From Cephalopachus bancanus (lineage: Eukaryota; Chordata; Mammalia; Primates; Tarsiidae), in contig JAPVLO010000523.1 of NCBI GenBank assembly GCA_027257055.1, forward strand, positions 496,001-560,000: 64,000 bases of DNA, written 5' to 3'. Below, one piece after another: positions 44,374 to 56,120 of this stretch. Within the stretch, counting starts at the first letter, position 1. Each line of letters begins with the position of its first letter. A model generated the notes under the pieces. That model had not been told where the DNA came from, did not search any database, and saw only the letters and a program-made list of their open reading frames with translations. The translations under genes and the position numbers were made by a program.

Positions 44374-46999
44374 GTGAGCGCGGGCGGGCGGCAGGGCTTT
44401 GGTGGGGAGCGCGGGCGCACGGGCGGGCGGAACGGGCGCTGCTCCCAGGCAGCTGCCGGGGCGGCCCGCGTGGGAAACACCCTCTGGCCGGCGGGACCGG
44501 CGCCTGGCACGGGGGTCTGGGTGCGCAGAGGGCGGCGCGGGGGCTCTGCGCCCTCGTGGTGTGGGCTCGCTCCAGCCCTTCTCCCGCGGGGACGCCCTGT
44601 CCAGGTCTCCTTGGCTGTTGTAAGTGGCCCACACCCGGGAGGCCCGCTGGGTGCCTCCAAGCTGGAAAGGGTGCAGGGTGGTCCTTCCCGGCGGCTTGCC
44701 GCTCCTGGCCGCCCCGGAGCCGGCCGCGGGGAAGGTAGGATGGCGACGGCGAGTCTCTGAGCGTCTTGGCACCGTGGAACAGGCTGTCCTGTAGAAAGTA
44801 GGGCAGCTGCAGCAAGGACCTGTTGCTTGGATGGCCACCCCTGCAGTCCTGTTGGGCTTAACAGGGACGTCTCCAGGCTTGCTCCCGCCTCCCACTCCTT
44901 GCTTGGTCTCCGGGGGCTCAGAGCTGCCTGTGTCCTTCCCGCCTCTGTCCGGATCTGGGCACGGCCTCTGGCACAGTGCACCGGACGCCCCGAGCCCTGC
45001 CCGGCAGGCCACTGGAGCTGCCCTTCTGGAAGAGTCTGAGGCGGGTGTGTGTTCTGAGGCTCAGAGGACCGACGGGTCTGTGCCAATTTCTGGAGGTCTG
45101 GAGATGGAGGCACTGCAAGACCAGCTGCCCGCAGAGTCCAGCAGGGTTCCTGGGAAGCCTCGCTTTGTCCTGCCTGCCTCCCCCACCTCTTTCAGAAAAC
45201 TCCAAAGGGAGGAGAGGCACCGGCCCAGGAAGGGGGCAAGTGAAGGAGGAAGATGGAGGCTCAGGCTGGCCTCCCATGGTCCCAGGCAGGCACTGCAGCT
45301 CCAGCCTTCCCATCCTGTGGCCTGGTTGTGTGGTGGGCTTCCCAATCTGGCATTGCTGGTGCCCTCACCACTCCCTGTCGCCCCTGCAGCTTGCTGAGCG
45401 AGAGCGAGAAGCGGCCCTTCGTGGAGGAGGCCGAGCGGCTGCGTGTGCAGCACAAGAAGGACCACCCCGACTACAAGTACCAGCCGCGCCGCAGGAAGAG
45501 CGTGAAGACCAGCCAGGGCGACTCGGACACTGGCGAGCTGGGTCACCATCCTGGCAGTGCCATGTACAAGACTGGCGCAGGCCTCGGGGAGGCACACCAC
45601 CATGGCGACCACACAGGTGGGCTGGCGGGCCTGTGGTGGGGAAGTGGACATGGGGTCCAGCTGTGACTGGGATGCTCCAGGGGTGGGGCAGAAACTGCTC
45701 CAGAGTACGCCCTCACCAGGTCTTGCCGCGTGCCCTGTGAAGGCCCCCTGAAGCCTTGTGGCTGTCTCTGAGGGACATGTAGCCTCCGGGCACTGAGGCC
45801 TCGTTCGGGAGGGAGTGTTTGCGTGGGACCCACCCAGATGGTGCCAGCAGCCCAACCTCAGGCTCAGACTGACCGGCAGAGTCATGGCCTCCGTCAAGCT
45901 GGCTGATTGTGCCTTGGCTTCCTGGGCTGTGCACAAAGAGCAGGCCTAGCTTCCTGGGTTGGGGCTCCCTGTAGCCGTGCACACGGCCCTGTGTTCCCTG
46001 TGTGTCCTGAAAATACTAGTTCTGTGTGGGCCAGACCTCCCACCTCCTCCTGCCTTGATCTTCTCGGAGAATAGCGCTTTGCGGGAGTTTTCTCGGCCAA
46101 GGAGGGAGGTCTGGGCCTGACTCTGCTGGGATTTCTGGGAAACGTAAAGAAACAAAAAGCCGTTGATTCCCACCTTGGGCAGTGAGCTCTGCGGTGTTCC
46201 TCCCTGCGCCCCGCGCCAGCCGCCACCCCACCCGTCCCACAGAAGGTGCATTCATCCCCGCTCTCTGTCCTCAGGGCAGACCCATGGGCCGCCCACTCCG
46301 CCCACCACCCCCAAGACCGACCTGCACCAGGCTGGTGCTGGCAAGCCAGAGCTGAAGCTGGAAGGGCGCCGCCTGGTGGACAGCGGGCGCCAGAACATCG
46401 ACTTCAGCAACGTGGACATCTCGGAGCTGAGCAACGAGGTCATGGGGAACATGGACGCCTTCGATGTCCACGAGTTTGACCAGTACCTGCCACTCAATGG
46501 TCATGCAGCAGTGCCTGCTGAGCCTGGCCAGGCTGCTGGCTCCTTTGGGGGTGCCACCTACTCACACGCCGGGGCGTCCCCCGTGTGGGCCCACAAGGGA
46601 GCCCCGTCGGCCTCCACGTCGCCCACTGAGGCTGGCCCCGTGCGGCCACACATCAAGACGGAGCAGCTGAGCCCTGGCCACTACGGCAACCAGCCGCATG
46701 GCTCGCCCGCCCGCTCCGACTACGGTGCCTATGGCGGCCAGGCGAGCGTGTCCGCATCTGCCCCTACCACAGCCACAGGCTCATTTGCCAGCTCGCAGTG
46801 TGACTACACTGACCTACAGTCCTCTGGATACTACGGCGCCTACCCCGGCTATGCACCCGGCCTCTACCAGTACCCCTACTTCCACTCACCGCGCCGGCCC
46901 TACACCTCGCCCCTGCTCAACGGCCTGTCCCTGCCGCCCGCCCACAGCCCCCCTAGTAATTGGGACCAGCCCGTGTACACCACCCTCACCAGGCCCTGA
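43950..46999 (+). CDS. SOX8: SOX8, SoxE transcription factor (three coding exons; apparent one-base frameshift in exon 1)
   Basis: SOX8 binds (A/T)(A/T)CAA(A/T)G DNA through an HMG box and, with SOX9 and SOX10, acts in neural crest, glia, testis, limb and muscle. Exons are 43950-44373, 45390-45616 and 46275-46999, with GT-AG introns of 1016 and 658 bp. Parts in order: [21 protein letters not shown]-terminus, SoxE dimerisation segment ([15 protein letters not shown]), HMG box, a central activation region ([13 protein letters not shown]...[12 protein letters not shown]), an IKTE sumoylation-type site, and the C-terminal activation domain ending [10 protein letters not shown]. The exons total 1376 nt, one short of a whole number of codons. 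One more base would give about 458 residues, against 446 in human. The shortfall maps to a G run at 44093-44097. Identity as SOX8 rather than SOX9 or SOX10 is clear from the N- and C-termini. Confidence 0.95.
44093..44097 (+). other. SOX8: Site of apparent one-base deletion in SOX8 exon 1 (G5 run)
   Basis: The upstream frame starts codons at positions divisible by three and the downstream frame starts one base earlier, so one base is missing (or two are extra). With one more G in this run, the spacing between GRAG and RGD equals the 13 residues of human SOX8. A homopolymer error in assembly is the simplest reading. Confidence 0.75.
44374..45389 (+). other. SOX8: SOX8 intron 1
   Basis: GTGAGC donor, CCCCTGCAG acceptor. 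It falls inside the HMG box between KLWR and LLSES, the conserved SoxE position. GC-rich, with no repeat recognised. Confidence 0.93.
45390..45616 (+). CDS. SOX8: SOX8 coding exon 2
   Basis: It completes the HMG box ([37 protein letters not shown]), including the second basic nuclear localisation cluster. It continues through a Ser/Asp and His-rich linker with [13 protein letters not shown]. It ends with one base of a Gly codon before GTGGGC. The linker differs from human more than the flanking domains do (for example [14 protein letters not shown]), which fits a primate outside the apes and monkeys. Confidence 0.94.
45617..46274 (+). other. SOX8: SOX8 intron 2
   Basis: GTGGGC donor and CTCTGTCCTCAG acceptor. 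Phases match exons 2 and 3 (Gly codon split after one base). No repeat recognised. Confidence 0.93.
46275..46999 (+). CDS. SOX8: SOX8 coding exon 3
   Basis: It begins (G)[15 protein letters not shown] and carries the central transactivation region ([33 protein letters not shown]). Next come a Ser/Pro/Ala-rich segment, [10 protein letters not shown] (a psi-K-x-E sumoylation-type site), and the C-terminal activation domain with [17 protein letters not shown]. It ends YTTLTRP and TGA at 46997-46999. The frame is open throughout, which argues that the gene is functional despite the exon 1 break. Confidence 0.95.
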
Positions 47000-48385
47000 G
47001 GCACTGTGCCACGGGAGGGGCTTGCGGGCTCCCAGAGGATGGCTTCTGTCCACCCAGATGGACCCACTCCAGGCCTCCCGGTGTGTGCCCCGGGGCAAAG
47101 CAGCCAGTGCCTGCTGATGTCTGTGGAAACCACCATCCTGGGCCCCCTGCCTCCCAGTCTCCACGCCTCTGCTGCCAGACCAGACAGAGCTCTCTCTTCC
47201 TTTTTTCTCTCCATCTCCGAGGTGGCCAGTGACCCTGCAAGGAAGGGTGGCCGTCTGGTCCTTCTCCTGTGGGGACCTGTGATGCCAACCCCTTGGGCTT
47301 GTGCCTTAGTAGGTGAAAACGGAAAAGCAACGGTACCCAGGACCAAAAGAGGGGGCGGCGAGAGCTCAGCTGTGTGTTCTGAGGGCCAGGCAGCCTTGGC
47401 CCAGACGATGGCCCTTGCACTGACAATGGCGCTCCCTGGACGGTGCTCTGGTGGACGGGCATCTGTCGTTTCGGGGGCAGCGTCTATATGAGTCCCCGTC
47501 TCCGGGACCACCAGTGAACCTGAGGGCTTCCTGTAGTCATCGTTCTTGCAAAGAGGTTTGGCTGTGGTTAACACTTCTCTTTATTCTTATTTTTTTGGTA
47601 ATCTTTATTTTTGAGGCTTCAACATGTTTGTTTTGAAAACTGTTAAAGATGTATTTATGTTCTGTATTATTTTATCTTTAATTAATGAAGTAATTTGTGC
47701 ACAGTAGAATTTAAGATGGAATGAACACCGGGGAAGCATCATCCATGGGCAGGCGGCAGGAGGGGTGGCTGTGGGCCTGGGTCATGCACCAGGCTTCAGG
47801 TTTCAGGAGGCAGGGAGACCCGGGGCCAGAAGTCAGAGGGAGGAGGAATGGTTTGCCTCGGGGCATCTCTGGTCAGGCTGGGGTGCTGGCACCTGAGGGG
47901 GGTTGGGACAGGAGGCGGGAACCCATCCCTGCCCACGTCTGTGCCACACTGCGAGAGATGGATTCCTGGGAATGGTGGCTTCAGAAGCTCATGGTCCTGG
48001 CTGGGCGCCAGGTACCACCTGCCAAGCTGTGAAACTAACCCTCCCACTGATGACGCGAGGCTGGTGAGACCTCCCGCGCATGCTGAGCTCTCACCACCTA
48101 TTTCACAAAAACTTGTGCCTTCATGACTTTGTATGTTTAAGTGCATCTGAGAAGTTGCTTCTTTCTACTTTTTCTACTTTTCCTACTTTTTTCTAGAAAA
48201 AAACGTTGTTTGCGTCTCTGGGGGTTGGGGGGAGCCGTGACACTCATTTTTATGCAATCTATTTTTCGGCATCAAGCTCCGAAGATGCGCTGTCACTCGC
48301 CTGCTGCATTTCGGTTTCTGACCAAGCAATGCTAACTTTTGTACAGATCAATTTGATAAAATTAAAAAACTCCTTTTTTATCTAC
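47000..48385 (+). other. SOX8: SOX8 3' untranslated region
   Basis: The region is GC-rich at first, then an AT-rich patch (about 47570-47710) with TGTATTTATG and TTAATTAATG, motifs of the type linked to mRNA turnover. It ends near the polyadenylation signal at 48361. The length of about 1.4 kb is reasonable for SOX8. The end is inferred. Confidence 0.65.
48361..48366 (+). terminator. SOX8: SOX8 polyadenylation signal ATTAAA
   Basis: ATTAAA followed about 20 bases later by the likely cleavage area, and by a GT-rich element at 48390-48415 (GGCTGTGGTTCATGTGTTGC). The canonical AATAAA does not occur nearby. Confidence 0.6.
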
Positions 48386-51124
48386 TTGGGCTGTGGTTCA
48401 TGTGTTGCTTTCTTGGGCTCAGGCTCCCATGTGAAGGTGCCTGGTGAAGGCGCCACAGCTCTGCAGGCCCCCCGTGGTCATGGTGTCCCTGCTCCCTCTG
48501 GCCCGGGACATGGGGGACAGGTCGGAATCCATCCAGATCCAAGAGTGGTTGGGTGACCCTCACTCTAAGCTGTGGGCACCAGCGGACTCAAGTCTGAATC
48601 TTGATGCCTCGCCCCTCGCAGGAGACTTGGGGAAGCAGCCTGTGTCCTTCCTGGGGGCCTCCCCACAGGCAAAGCAGGTCCAGATGGCACGATTCAGGCC
48701 ATGTTCCTCCTCCCAAATGCTCCAGGGCGGGTTTCTGGGAGGCTGCGGCGGGAGGCTGGCAGCGTTCCCCGGGCCCTGGCGTGGAGCCAGACTGGCAGCG
48801 GGATGAGAGGCGCCCGCAGGGCCGGCCGCACCGACTGCCCAGAGGAAGGTTTCCAGAGAGAAAACGGCTTGGGGAGGGATAGCCAGCGGGGGGCAGCCCA
48901 GTCCCCTTTCAGGCCCCCTGGCCCTTTGTGGGTGGGGGGTATCCCTGGGCTATGTGGACGTGGCTTCTGAGGCGGCTGGGTCTGGGGGGAGGATTCTGCT
49001 TCTCACAGACATTGACCGGGAGATGCAGATACATCTTGATCTGGGGGGAGTGGCCCGCATAAAGGACTCCTCCCTTCTGGTCCCTGCCTGCCCAGCCACT
49101 CCTCCTTGCCCTGGGCATCCAGAGTCTGGGGCTGGCCAAGAGCAGTGTCTGGGAAGAGTGGCCCCATTGCCCAGGGGGCTCGATGGCTGGTGTGTGCCAA
49201 GCCCCTGGGTGCAAAAGAGTCTGGGGAGAGGGTGCCCACAGCCTTCACAGCCCGCTGCCCTCGGGAACTCTCCCAGCCCGTCCTGAGTCCAGCCAAGGGC
49301 TGTCCAGAGCATTGGCCCTCAAGCCCACACCCTGACACCCCACACAGAGGAGAGCCCTGGGTGTCTGGCTGCCCGCAGAGCCCAGGGGCCCCTCTGCTGC
49401 TGGGACCCGCTACAGTTTGCCAGGTTCCTGAGGGCTGGAGGCGCCGCCAGTTTGTGTGGACTTGGCGGAGCGCCTGCACGTTAACCCCTCAGGGCCCAGG
49501 CCTTGCCTCGCCGCCTGCCTGCGGGCACAAAGCCCCATGGTGCAGGCCTGCTGCACTTCTGTGGGTTTTCCTGTGCAGCCACATGCATGTCGAGGACTGC
49601 CACCCTCTCACCTGGGCCGAGAGGCCCCGCATCCCACCCTCGACTGTCCTTGCCATCCAGTCCTCTCCTCCTGTCCTCTGGGCTCCCAGCCTCGGTCTGT
49701 TGACCTCCCTACTCTGTGCCCTGTGGGAGGCTGAGCCCAAGGCCTGCGGTCCTGTGGGTCCCCAGGCACCCCATCCCCCAGGGCTGTGCTGAGGAGGCAG
49801 CCAGGGTGGACGCCTCTGGCTGGTGTGGGCTTTGTGTGCGAAGACGAATTCTCCAGAGCTCCAGGCTGACAGTGTCGCCCTGGGGCTGGCCTCGCTGCGC
49901 CATCCAGGAAGGCTGGCAGGAGGGGCCTCGGCTTCCTGTGCTCCACAGCGCTGCCCTGATCTCAGCTGCGAAAGGCCCTGGGCAGGCTGAAAGGGGAACC
50001 GGTGCAGCCACCCCACCCCAGCTCCAGGCAGCTGGAAAAGCCCCGTCGTGCTGGGCAGCAGCAGCTCTCAGGGACCCACGTGGGCCGGGGAGTGAGCTGG
50101 AGGCCAGCATGACGGTCGACTCTGGGGGCCCATGTCCTTTGAGCAGCTGCATGGGTGAGGCCCGTGGTCCCTTCCACCACCTCTTCCGGGGAGCCAGACT
50201 CAGGGCCTGCTCGATCTATGGTGGCCACAGTGAGGGGGCACACCAGGATGGGGTGTCATAGACCTGGGGTTCTGATCTCTCCTCCCAGCATCTGGCCAAG
50301 GCCTCGGCCCAGCCCCAGATGGGTGGTCTCCATCAACTCTGTCTCTATAGGTGCTGGGCTTGGGGTGCATGTCTCCGGTGGGCGGCCAGTGAGGGCTCAT
50401 GCCAGCTGGCTTCCCGGCAATCTTGCGGAGGCAGGCCCTGGTCGGAACTGGCACTTAGTCTGAATCCACTACCGCCACCCCCAGGTCCGTGTAGACCCCA
50501 AGATGAGGGTGACATTTGCCCCACTACGGACTCGGGCACAGAACCATTCCTGAGGGCAGGAGACAGAGCTCAGCGCTGTGCCCAGATGCCAGTACTGGCC
50601 CCTCCGGGGGGACTGGTGGGCATATCAGGCAGCAAGAAGATGCAGACTTGGGACACCTCTGCTTGGGCCCTGCCCACGAAGATGTCCCCTTCTCCTTTCT
50701 GGGACCAGAAGCCCTGGCCCTGCCCCCACAGCTGGGCTCTGTGGTCCAGTCCCAAGGTGTGGCCATTGAGGGTACCTCAGGACCGCCCACTCCCTTTGCC
50801 AGGGTGTCTGGGAGCTGCAGGGACCCACCCTGTCCCCTACCCCGGGAACTCCAGCATTCTGAGTCATGGTTGTGGTGGGGAGGAGCATGGGTGTCTGGCT
50901 GTCCCTTTGTCCCCTGACGCTCCCACCTTTTGTCACATTCTGGGGCCCCCTGTGTTCCAGAGGGAGCACAGGACAAGCCCCAGGTGGGGCTGTGGGAGCC
51001 TCTGGAGGAAGGAAGCGGGGACTTTGTGTTCATGGTAGGACGTCCTAGAGTCTTTGACATGGTGCCCAACACCTGTCCTACCTGCCCTGCCTGACCCAGG
51101 TTCCTGCGGTAGGGGCCCAGTGCC

Positions 51125-51275
51125 CACCCTAGAGCAGCTATGTCTGAGTCTCACTGGCTTTTGGGCATATGGCCTCCCTGCCTTGGTTTCCTCACCTATA
51201 AGATGGGTGTGGTCCGGGCTGCTGGGGACTCCGTGAGATCAGGCCCAGCACTGGGGTGACTGGTAGGGGCACTGT
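51125..51275 (+). mobile_element. MIR fragment, sense
   Basis: CCTGCCTTGGTTTCCTCACC, TATAAGATGGG, then GGGACTCCGTGAGATCAGGC follows the MIR core and 3' order. Confidence 0.55.
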
Positions 51276-51429
51276 CACTGCCTCAAGTGCCAATGAGCCC
51301 TTTTGCTCATCTGAAAGATAAGGCACTAGCAAGAAAAAGTGAAACCTACAAAGAACAGGTTAGCATCCTTCCCCTCACCCCACCCGAGCTCCATGGCCCC
51401 TCTGCCTTCTCCTGCATCCACACAACTGA

Positions 51430-51520
51430 CCAGAGTGGGCCGGTGGTTAGAATCTTTGCCACTTGCCGGTTGACCTCTGCAGGCCTCAGTTTACCCGTGG
51501 CTATGGGATGGCGACAGCCT
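51430..51520 (+). mobile_element. MIR core fragment, sense
   Basis: TTTGCCACTTGCCGGTTGACC, then GGCCTCAGTTTACCCGTGG and GGGATGGCGAC resembles the MIR core. Short and diverged. Confidence 0.45.
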
Positions 51521-51829
51521 CACCAAGGGACCCTATGGAACAATAGCTGAGCTTGGTGTGGCCATGGCAGGCACATTGGCCTGCCCTCTTGTTGGCCACA
51601 TCTTAAGTGGACTTGTTCCCAGGATCCCAGATCGCTGTGCAACAGACACACCCGCCAACCTCCTTGTCCTCCCTTGCCTTCCTCAGGGCTCCATCCTTGA
51701 GGCCCACCAAGGGCAAGTGCGACCCTCGGGGCCTTCCTCCAAGGTTCTGCAGCAGGTTCAGCCCAGGGACCCTGCAAAGGGTTAAGGGGCGCGCGCTACC
51801 ATGCCCATGGCGGGGCGGAGCAGCCGGGC

Positions 51830-52165
51830 TGGTGCGGGCCAGAGCGCTGGTGAGGGCGCTGCATTTTAATGAATCATTATTGCCAGCACCCCTTTGTCTT
51901 TCTTTATCCGGTGCACGATAAAAGAATTAATTAGACAGAATGGCAGGGCAAGGGACTGACACGTCATTAGAGGCGGCTGGATGCCCCAGAAGAGGCGTGC
52001 AGGGGGGCCCCTGCTCCAGAATGACAATGGCCGCCGGCCTGGGCGGGCCATGGCGCTGGCCGGGCAGCTGGGTCCCCCCACTCCAAGTGAAGCTGGGAGC
52101 AGGCACTGCCAGAGGAATCGTGTGCTAATACATCTGTGTCCAGACACGGCGGCAAATGTTGAAAC
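51830..52165. promoter_or_regulatory. Candidate SOX8 distal enhancer (AT-rich island with SOX, GATA and homeodomain motifs)
   Basis: An island about 4.9 kb downstream of the SOX8 stop whose AT content rises sharply within GC-rich DNA. It has clustered motifs: ATTTTAATGAATCATTATTG, a CCTTTGTC SOX-type site (51891), TTATC and GATAAAAG (GATA-type, about 51904 and 51917), GAATTAATTAG (homeodomain), and a GACAATGG SOX-type site (about 52023). It has no repeat character and no coding frame. SOX8 is known from mouse work to be controlled by distal conserved elements. Assignment here is inference from composition and motifs. Confidence 0.4.
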
Positions 52166-52261
52166 ACGGAAGGGACTTTGGGGAGGTTGTTCTGTCCCTT
52201 GAACTTTACCTCTCGGCTCAGGGATTGACGCGGCACTGAGCGTGGGGTGGGGGTGCCTCAT

Positions 52262-52470
52262 GAGAGAAGACGTAGGGGTGTGGGAGGAGAGAGGAAGAAG
52301 AGGAGGTGAGGGAGGGGGAGCAGAGAAGAAGGAGGGAGAAGAGAGGGAGGAGGGGAGAGAGGAGAGAAGGGGAGAGGAGAGGGAGGAGGGGAGAGGGGAG
52401 AGGGAGGGGAAGAGGGGAGAGAAAGGGGAGATGGGAGAGGAGAGGGAGGAGAGGAAGGGATGGGGGGCGG
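52262..52470. repeat. GA-rich purine tract
   Basis: About 0.2 kb of almost pure purine (GAGGAGGGGAGAGG units) on the plus strand, immediately beside the candidate element. It could form triplex or G-rich structures. Confidence 0.9.
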
Positions 52471-53689
52471 GAGTGGAGCCTTGAGGACCAGGAGGAGCCC
52501 TCCCCAGAGCCAGCCTGTGCCCGCGTCACTGCTGCCACCGCGGTGATTTAGATGTTGCCAGGAACAGGGGTCACCCACGTTCCCATCTCCCACTCAGAAG
52601 AATCAGATCCCCACGGGCCCGGGACTGTCCTCGTGGCCAGGAAGTGACCAGAATGGAGGGACCAGGGCCAGGGCCAGAGGAGCAGAGCACCTCGTGGACT
52701 AGCACAGTACAGAGTCTTGCGGCCCGGCCTGTCCGGACCCCGTAACCCTGAGGCCCCGAGAGCTGGGTTCAGAATCTGCCTGGAGTCCCATTGCCCTGGT
52801 TCTCTGCTGCTGGAAAGCGTTCGGGTCCCCACTCTGGGGCCTTGTCTCAGGGCTGGAGGGTGAGGCCTGAGATGGGGAAAACAATCTCCCTGTCACACCG
52901 TAGGGGGTGACAGGAACATCAGAGGCAAAGCAGGATGTGTCACCTGTCAGCTCTTCCTGGGATGGATGTTAGGGGCAGGTGATGCCCACGTGACACCACC
53001 ATCATGGGCTCTGCCATACCTAGCCCCTAGCATGGTGGCCACACCCCCATCAGGGATCCTCCCCTGGAATCAGCAGAGATCCTGGAAAGAGGCCCTGCAG
53101 CCCAAGTGACAGATGTGAGTAGCTCACCAGTGATATCAGACTCACTGCCAGGACGTGAGCCCGGCCACGTAGCTTGGCTATGTCCAGGTGCTGTGGACAC
53201 TGGTCCTGGGCTGAGAGACCCTCCCAGGGTGGGGCTGCTCTGTCCAGAGGACAGCTCCTGTGTGCATCAGTGCTGGTGTCCCTGGGTGGGGGATTGAGTG
53301 CGACCGCCCCGAGCCGGCTCCATCGGCTGCCATTCTGAAGCACAGTGGCTGCTTCCGGCCCTCACCATCCAACAGGGCTGCATGTGTCCCCTCTCAAGCA
53401 TGCAACTGAGCTAGGATGGCCCCAACACCCTCTGCCTCACCTCCACAGTGGGATCCTCCCTCCCTTACTCCTAATTCCTGGGGTCGCTCTGGTCATCCAG
53501 GGAGCTTGTTTGCTGCAGGGGGCGGGGAGGGGTGAAGGAGGGCAGAGGACCTGGACTGGCTCTTGAAGCCCAGGTCTGCTACCTTGTCCCTGGATGATGG
53601 GTGTGTCAAGCAGAGTTGCAATGTGCCCCAAGGCATGGCACTGTGTGTCAAGGCTGGGACAGAGAAAGAAGGGAGACACCTGTCTTCTC

Positions 53690-53790
53690 TGTGGCTCCCC
53701 AATGCCCATGGCCTTGGGCAAGTTACTGGCCTCTCTGGCCTCAGTAGTCCATCTGTAAAATGGAAGAGTGGTGTCCACCTTCCCAGGAGT
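53690..53790 (+). mobile_element. MIR fragment, sense
   Basis: GGCCTTGGGCAAGTTACTGG, CCTCTCTGGCCTCAG, CCATCTGTAAAATGG is a clear MIR core. Confidence 0.75.
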
Positions 53791-53964
53791 GATGCTCAGG
53801 AATGTGGGGGATGTAGGGATGTGTGCAGGGAGGGGCCCAGCACAGGATTTGGTCAGAAGCCACCACTCAGTGCACACTGCCAAAGCTGTCATTGGCCACG
53901 AGGGCGGGACTCACACCTGCACCTGCTCAGCAAGGAGTCGGCCTGGTGGACAAGGCAGATGTGA

Positions 53965-54775
53965 CTCCACCCACCACTCACACATATGCCCTTCATCCAC
54001 CCACTGCCCCCACTCACCCATCCATTCACCCACTCCCCCTCACTCATCCATTCATCCATCCATCCAACCATCCATCCATCCATTCTTCTACCCACCCATC
54101 CATGTACCCATCCACTCATCCACTGACCCATCCAAGCACCCATTCATCTACTTACCCATCCATCCATTCATCCACTCATTCATCTAGCTATCTACTTACC
54201 CATCTGCCCATTCACTGACTCACCCATCTTCCCACTCACTCATTTGTGTGTGGGGCTGGAACAGAGAAAGGAGGGATACACCCATCTCTCCCATGGCTCC
54301 CCAGTGTGGACCCATCCATCTCCCCACCCTGCTGTCCCCCCACTACCCCACCCACCCAATCATCCATTCACCCACTCATCTATCCATCCATCCACCCACC
54401 CATGTGTCTACATACCCCCGTCCACCCACCTGTCCAACCACCTCCCCACTCATCCAATCATCTATCCACCCACCTGTCCACTCCCCCCACCAACCCAATC
54501 ATCCATCTACCCACCCATCCATACATCCACACATCCACTCACTCTACCCACCCCCATTCACCCATCTGTCCACTCCCTCCATCCAATCATCTATCCACCC
54601 ACCCACCTGTCCACCTCCCCAATCATCCATCCACTCACACAACCATTCATCTACGCATCCATCTACCCATCAACCCACCCAGCCATCTACCCACCCAACC
54701 ATGCATCCATCCATTCATTCATCCATCCATACATCCATCTATCCATTCATCCATCCTTCCATCCATCCATCAACT
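53965..54775. repeat. (CCAT)n tetranucleotide array, interrupted
   Basis: Imperfect CCAT/CATC/CACC repeats, broken at 54240-54310 by unique text. Because the array is low in stops, three overlapping Pro/His/Ser-rich open frames of up to 248 codons appear; none is a gene. Confidence 0.92.
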
Positions 54776-55395
54776 ATTATGTACCAGGTGCTGGGTTTTA
54801 AAGGAGTTGGAGATAGACTTGGCCCTGTTCTCCCTCAGTTCAGCAGGAAAGGGCCACACAGGACAAAGACAGGGGACCATAGGCCCCAGCACAGGGACCA
54901 AACCCGGAGTGTGCTATGGCTTTATGAGAAGATGTGTCCCCCTGAGATGTTCCACCACATCTTGTCTCTGAACAGCTCATTCCTTACCAGTTAATCTGGG
55001 TAAGTAGCATCATCTCTCATTCCTTCACTCAGCACAGGGAAGTCCGCCAGGACTGCTCCAGCCTGCTCTTCTCTTGCTGGAACTGAGCAGGTGGTCAGGC
55101 TTAGGAGACACATGGGTCAAGCCTGAGCCATGCCTGAGGCAGAGCCCCTGGCTGTGTGCAGCCTGCTCGCAGCTCTGAGTACCAGGACTTGGCGAACAGC
55201 AGAGCGTCCAATTCACCTTGGTGTGTCTAGATGTTTTCAGGTTTTATGCTAAGAGTTCCATGTCTTGGGAAGCCCCTCGGTCCCTGGAGAACCAGGGTTG
55301 GTGATCATCTAGTGAACAGGTATAGAGGGTTCCACACTGCCACACAATGTTCCTCTCCACTGTGCAGATGGGAAGACAGTACTCGGACACAGTGA

Positions 55396-55848
<453 letters not shown>

Positions 55849-56039
55849 TAGACTAGGTTTCTGATAATTCTGAAATGTCCCGGCAGGTTAAATTGCTCTG
55901 TTAGAAGAGCCTCACAGCATGCCGGGGCTCTGTTCACTTAGCAGGGCCCTGAACACCCCAGGTCCTGGGTGGGGAGTGGAAGGCAGAGGAAAGTGGGGGG
56001 AGTCACACACGCAGTGATGGTGATGCTGCCTGGAGGGTA

Positions 56040-56120
56040 TCCTGGTGACCTAGTGAAATGCCAAGATCTTGTCCCGTTTAACAGATGAGAGATGAGGCTG
56101 CATTGATAGATGGTGGGTAG
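56040..56120 (-). mobile_element. MIR-like fragment, antisense
   Basis: CCCGTTTAACAGATGAGAGATGAGG followed by GGTAGGTGACCTGCGGG resembles the complement of the MIR core. Weak. Confidence 0.4.

Larger units (their letters stand above)
42700..44720. promoter_or_regulatory. SOX8: SOX8 CpG island
   Basis: Dense CpG and very high GC extend from about 42700 across the promoter, exon 1 and the start of intron 1. Developmental SOX genes commonly have such islands. Large overlapping open frames on both strands here (up to 382 codons) come from the lack of stops in GC-rich DNA. Confidence 0.75.

Noticed and set aside
43667..44815. 382-codon open frame on the minus strand across SOX8 exon 1
   Set aside because: It is the antisense shadow of a GC-rich CpG island with the SOX8 coding exon, has no recognisable domain, and its composition (Arg, Pro, Ala, Gly) is that of stop-poor GC DNA.
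54244..54994. Three overlapping 185-248 codon frames rich in Pro, His and Ser
   Set aside because: All come from the CCAT tetranucleotide array, where all three frames are nearly free of stops.
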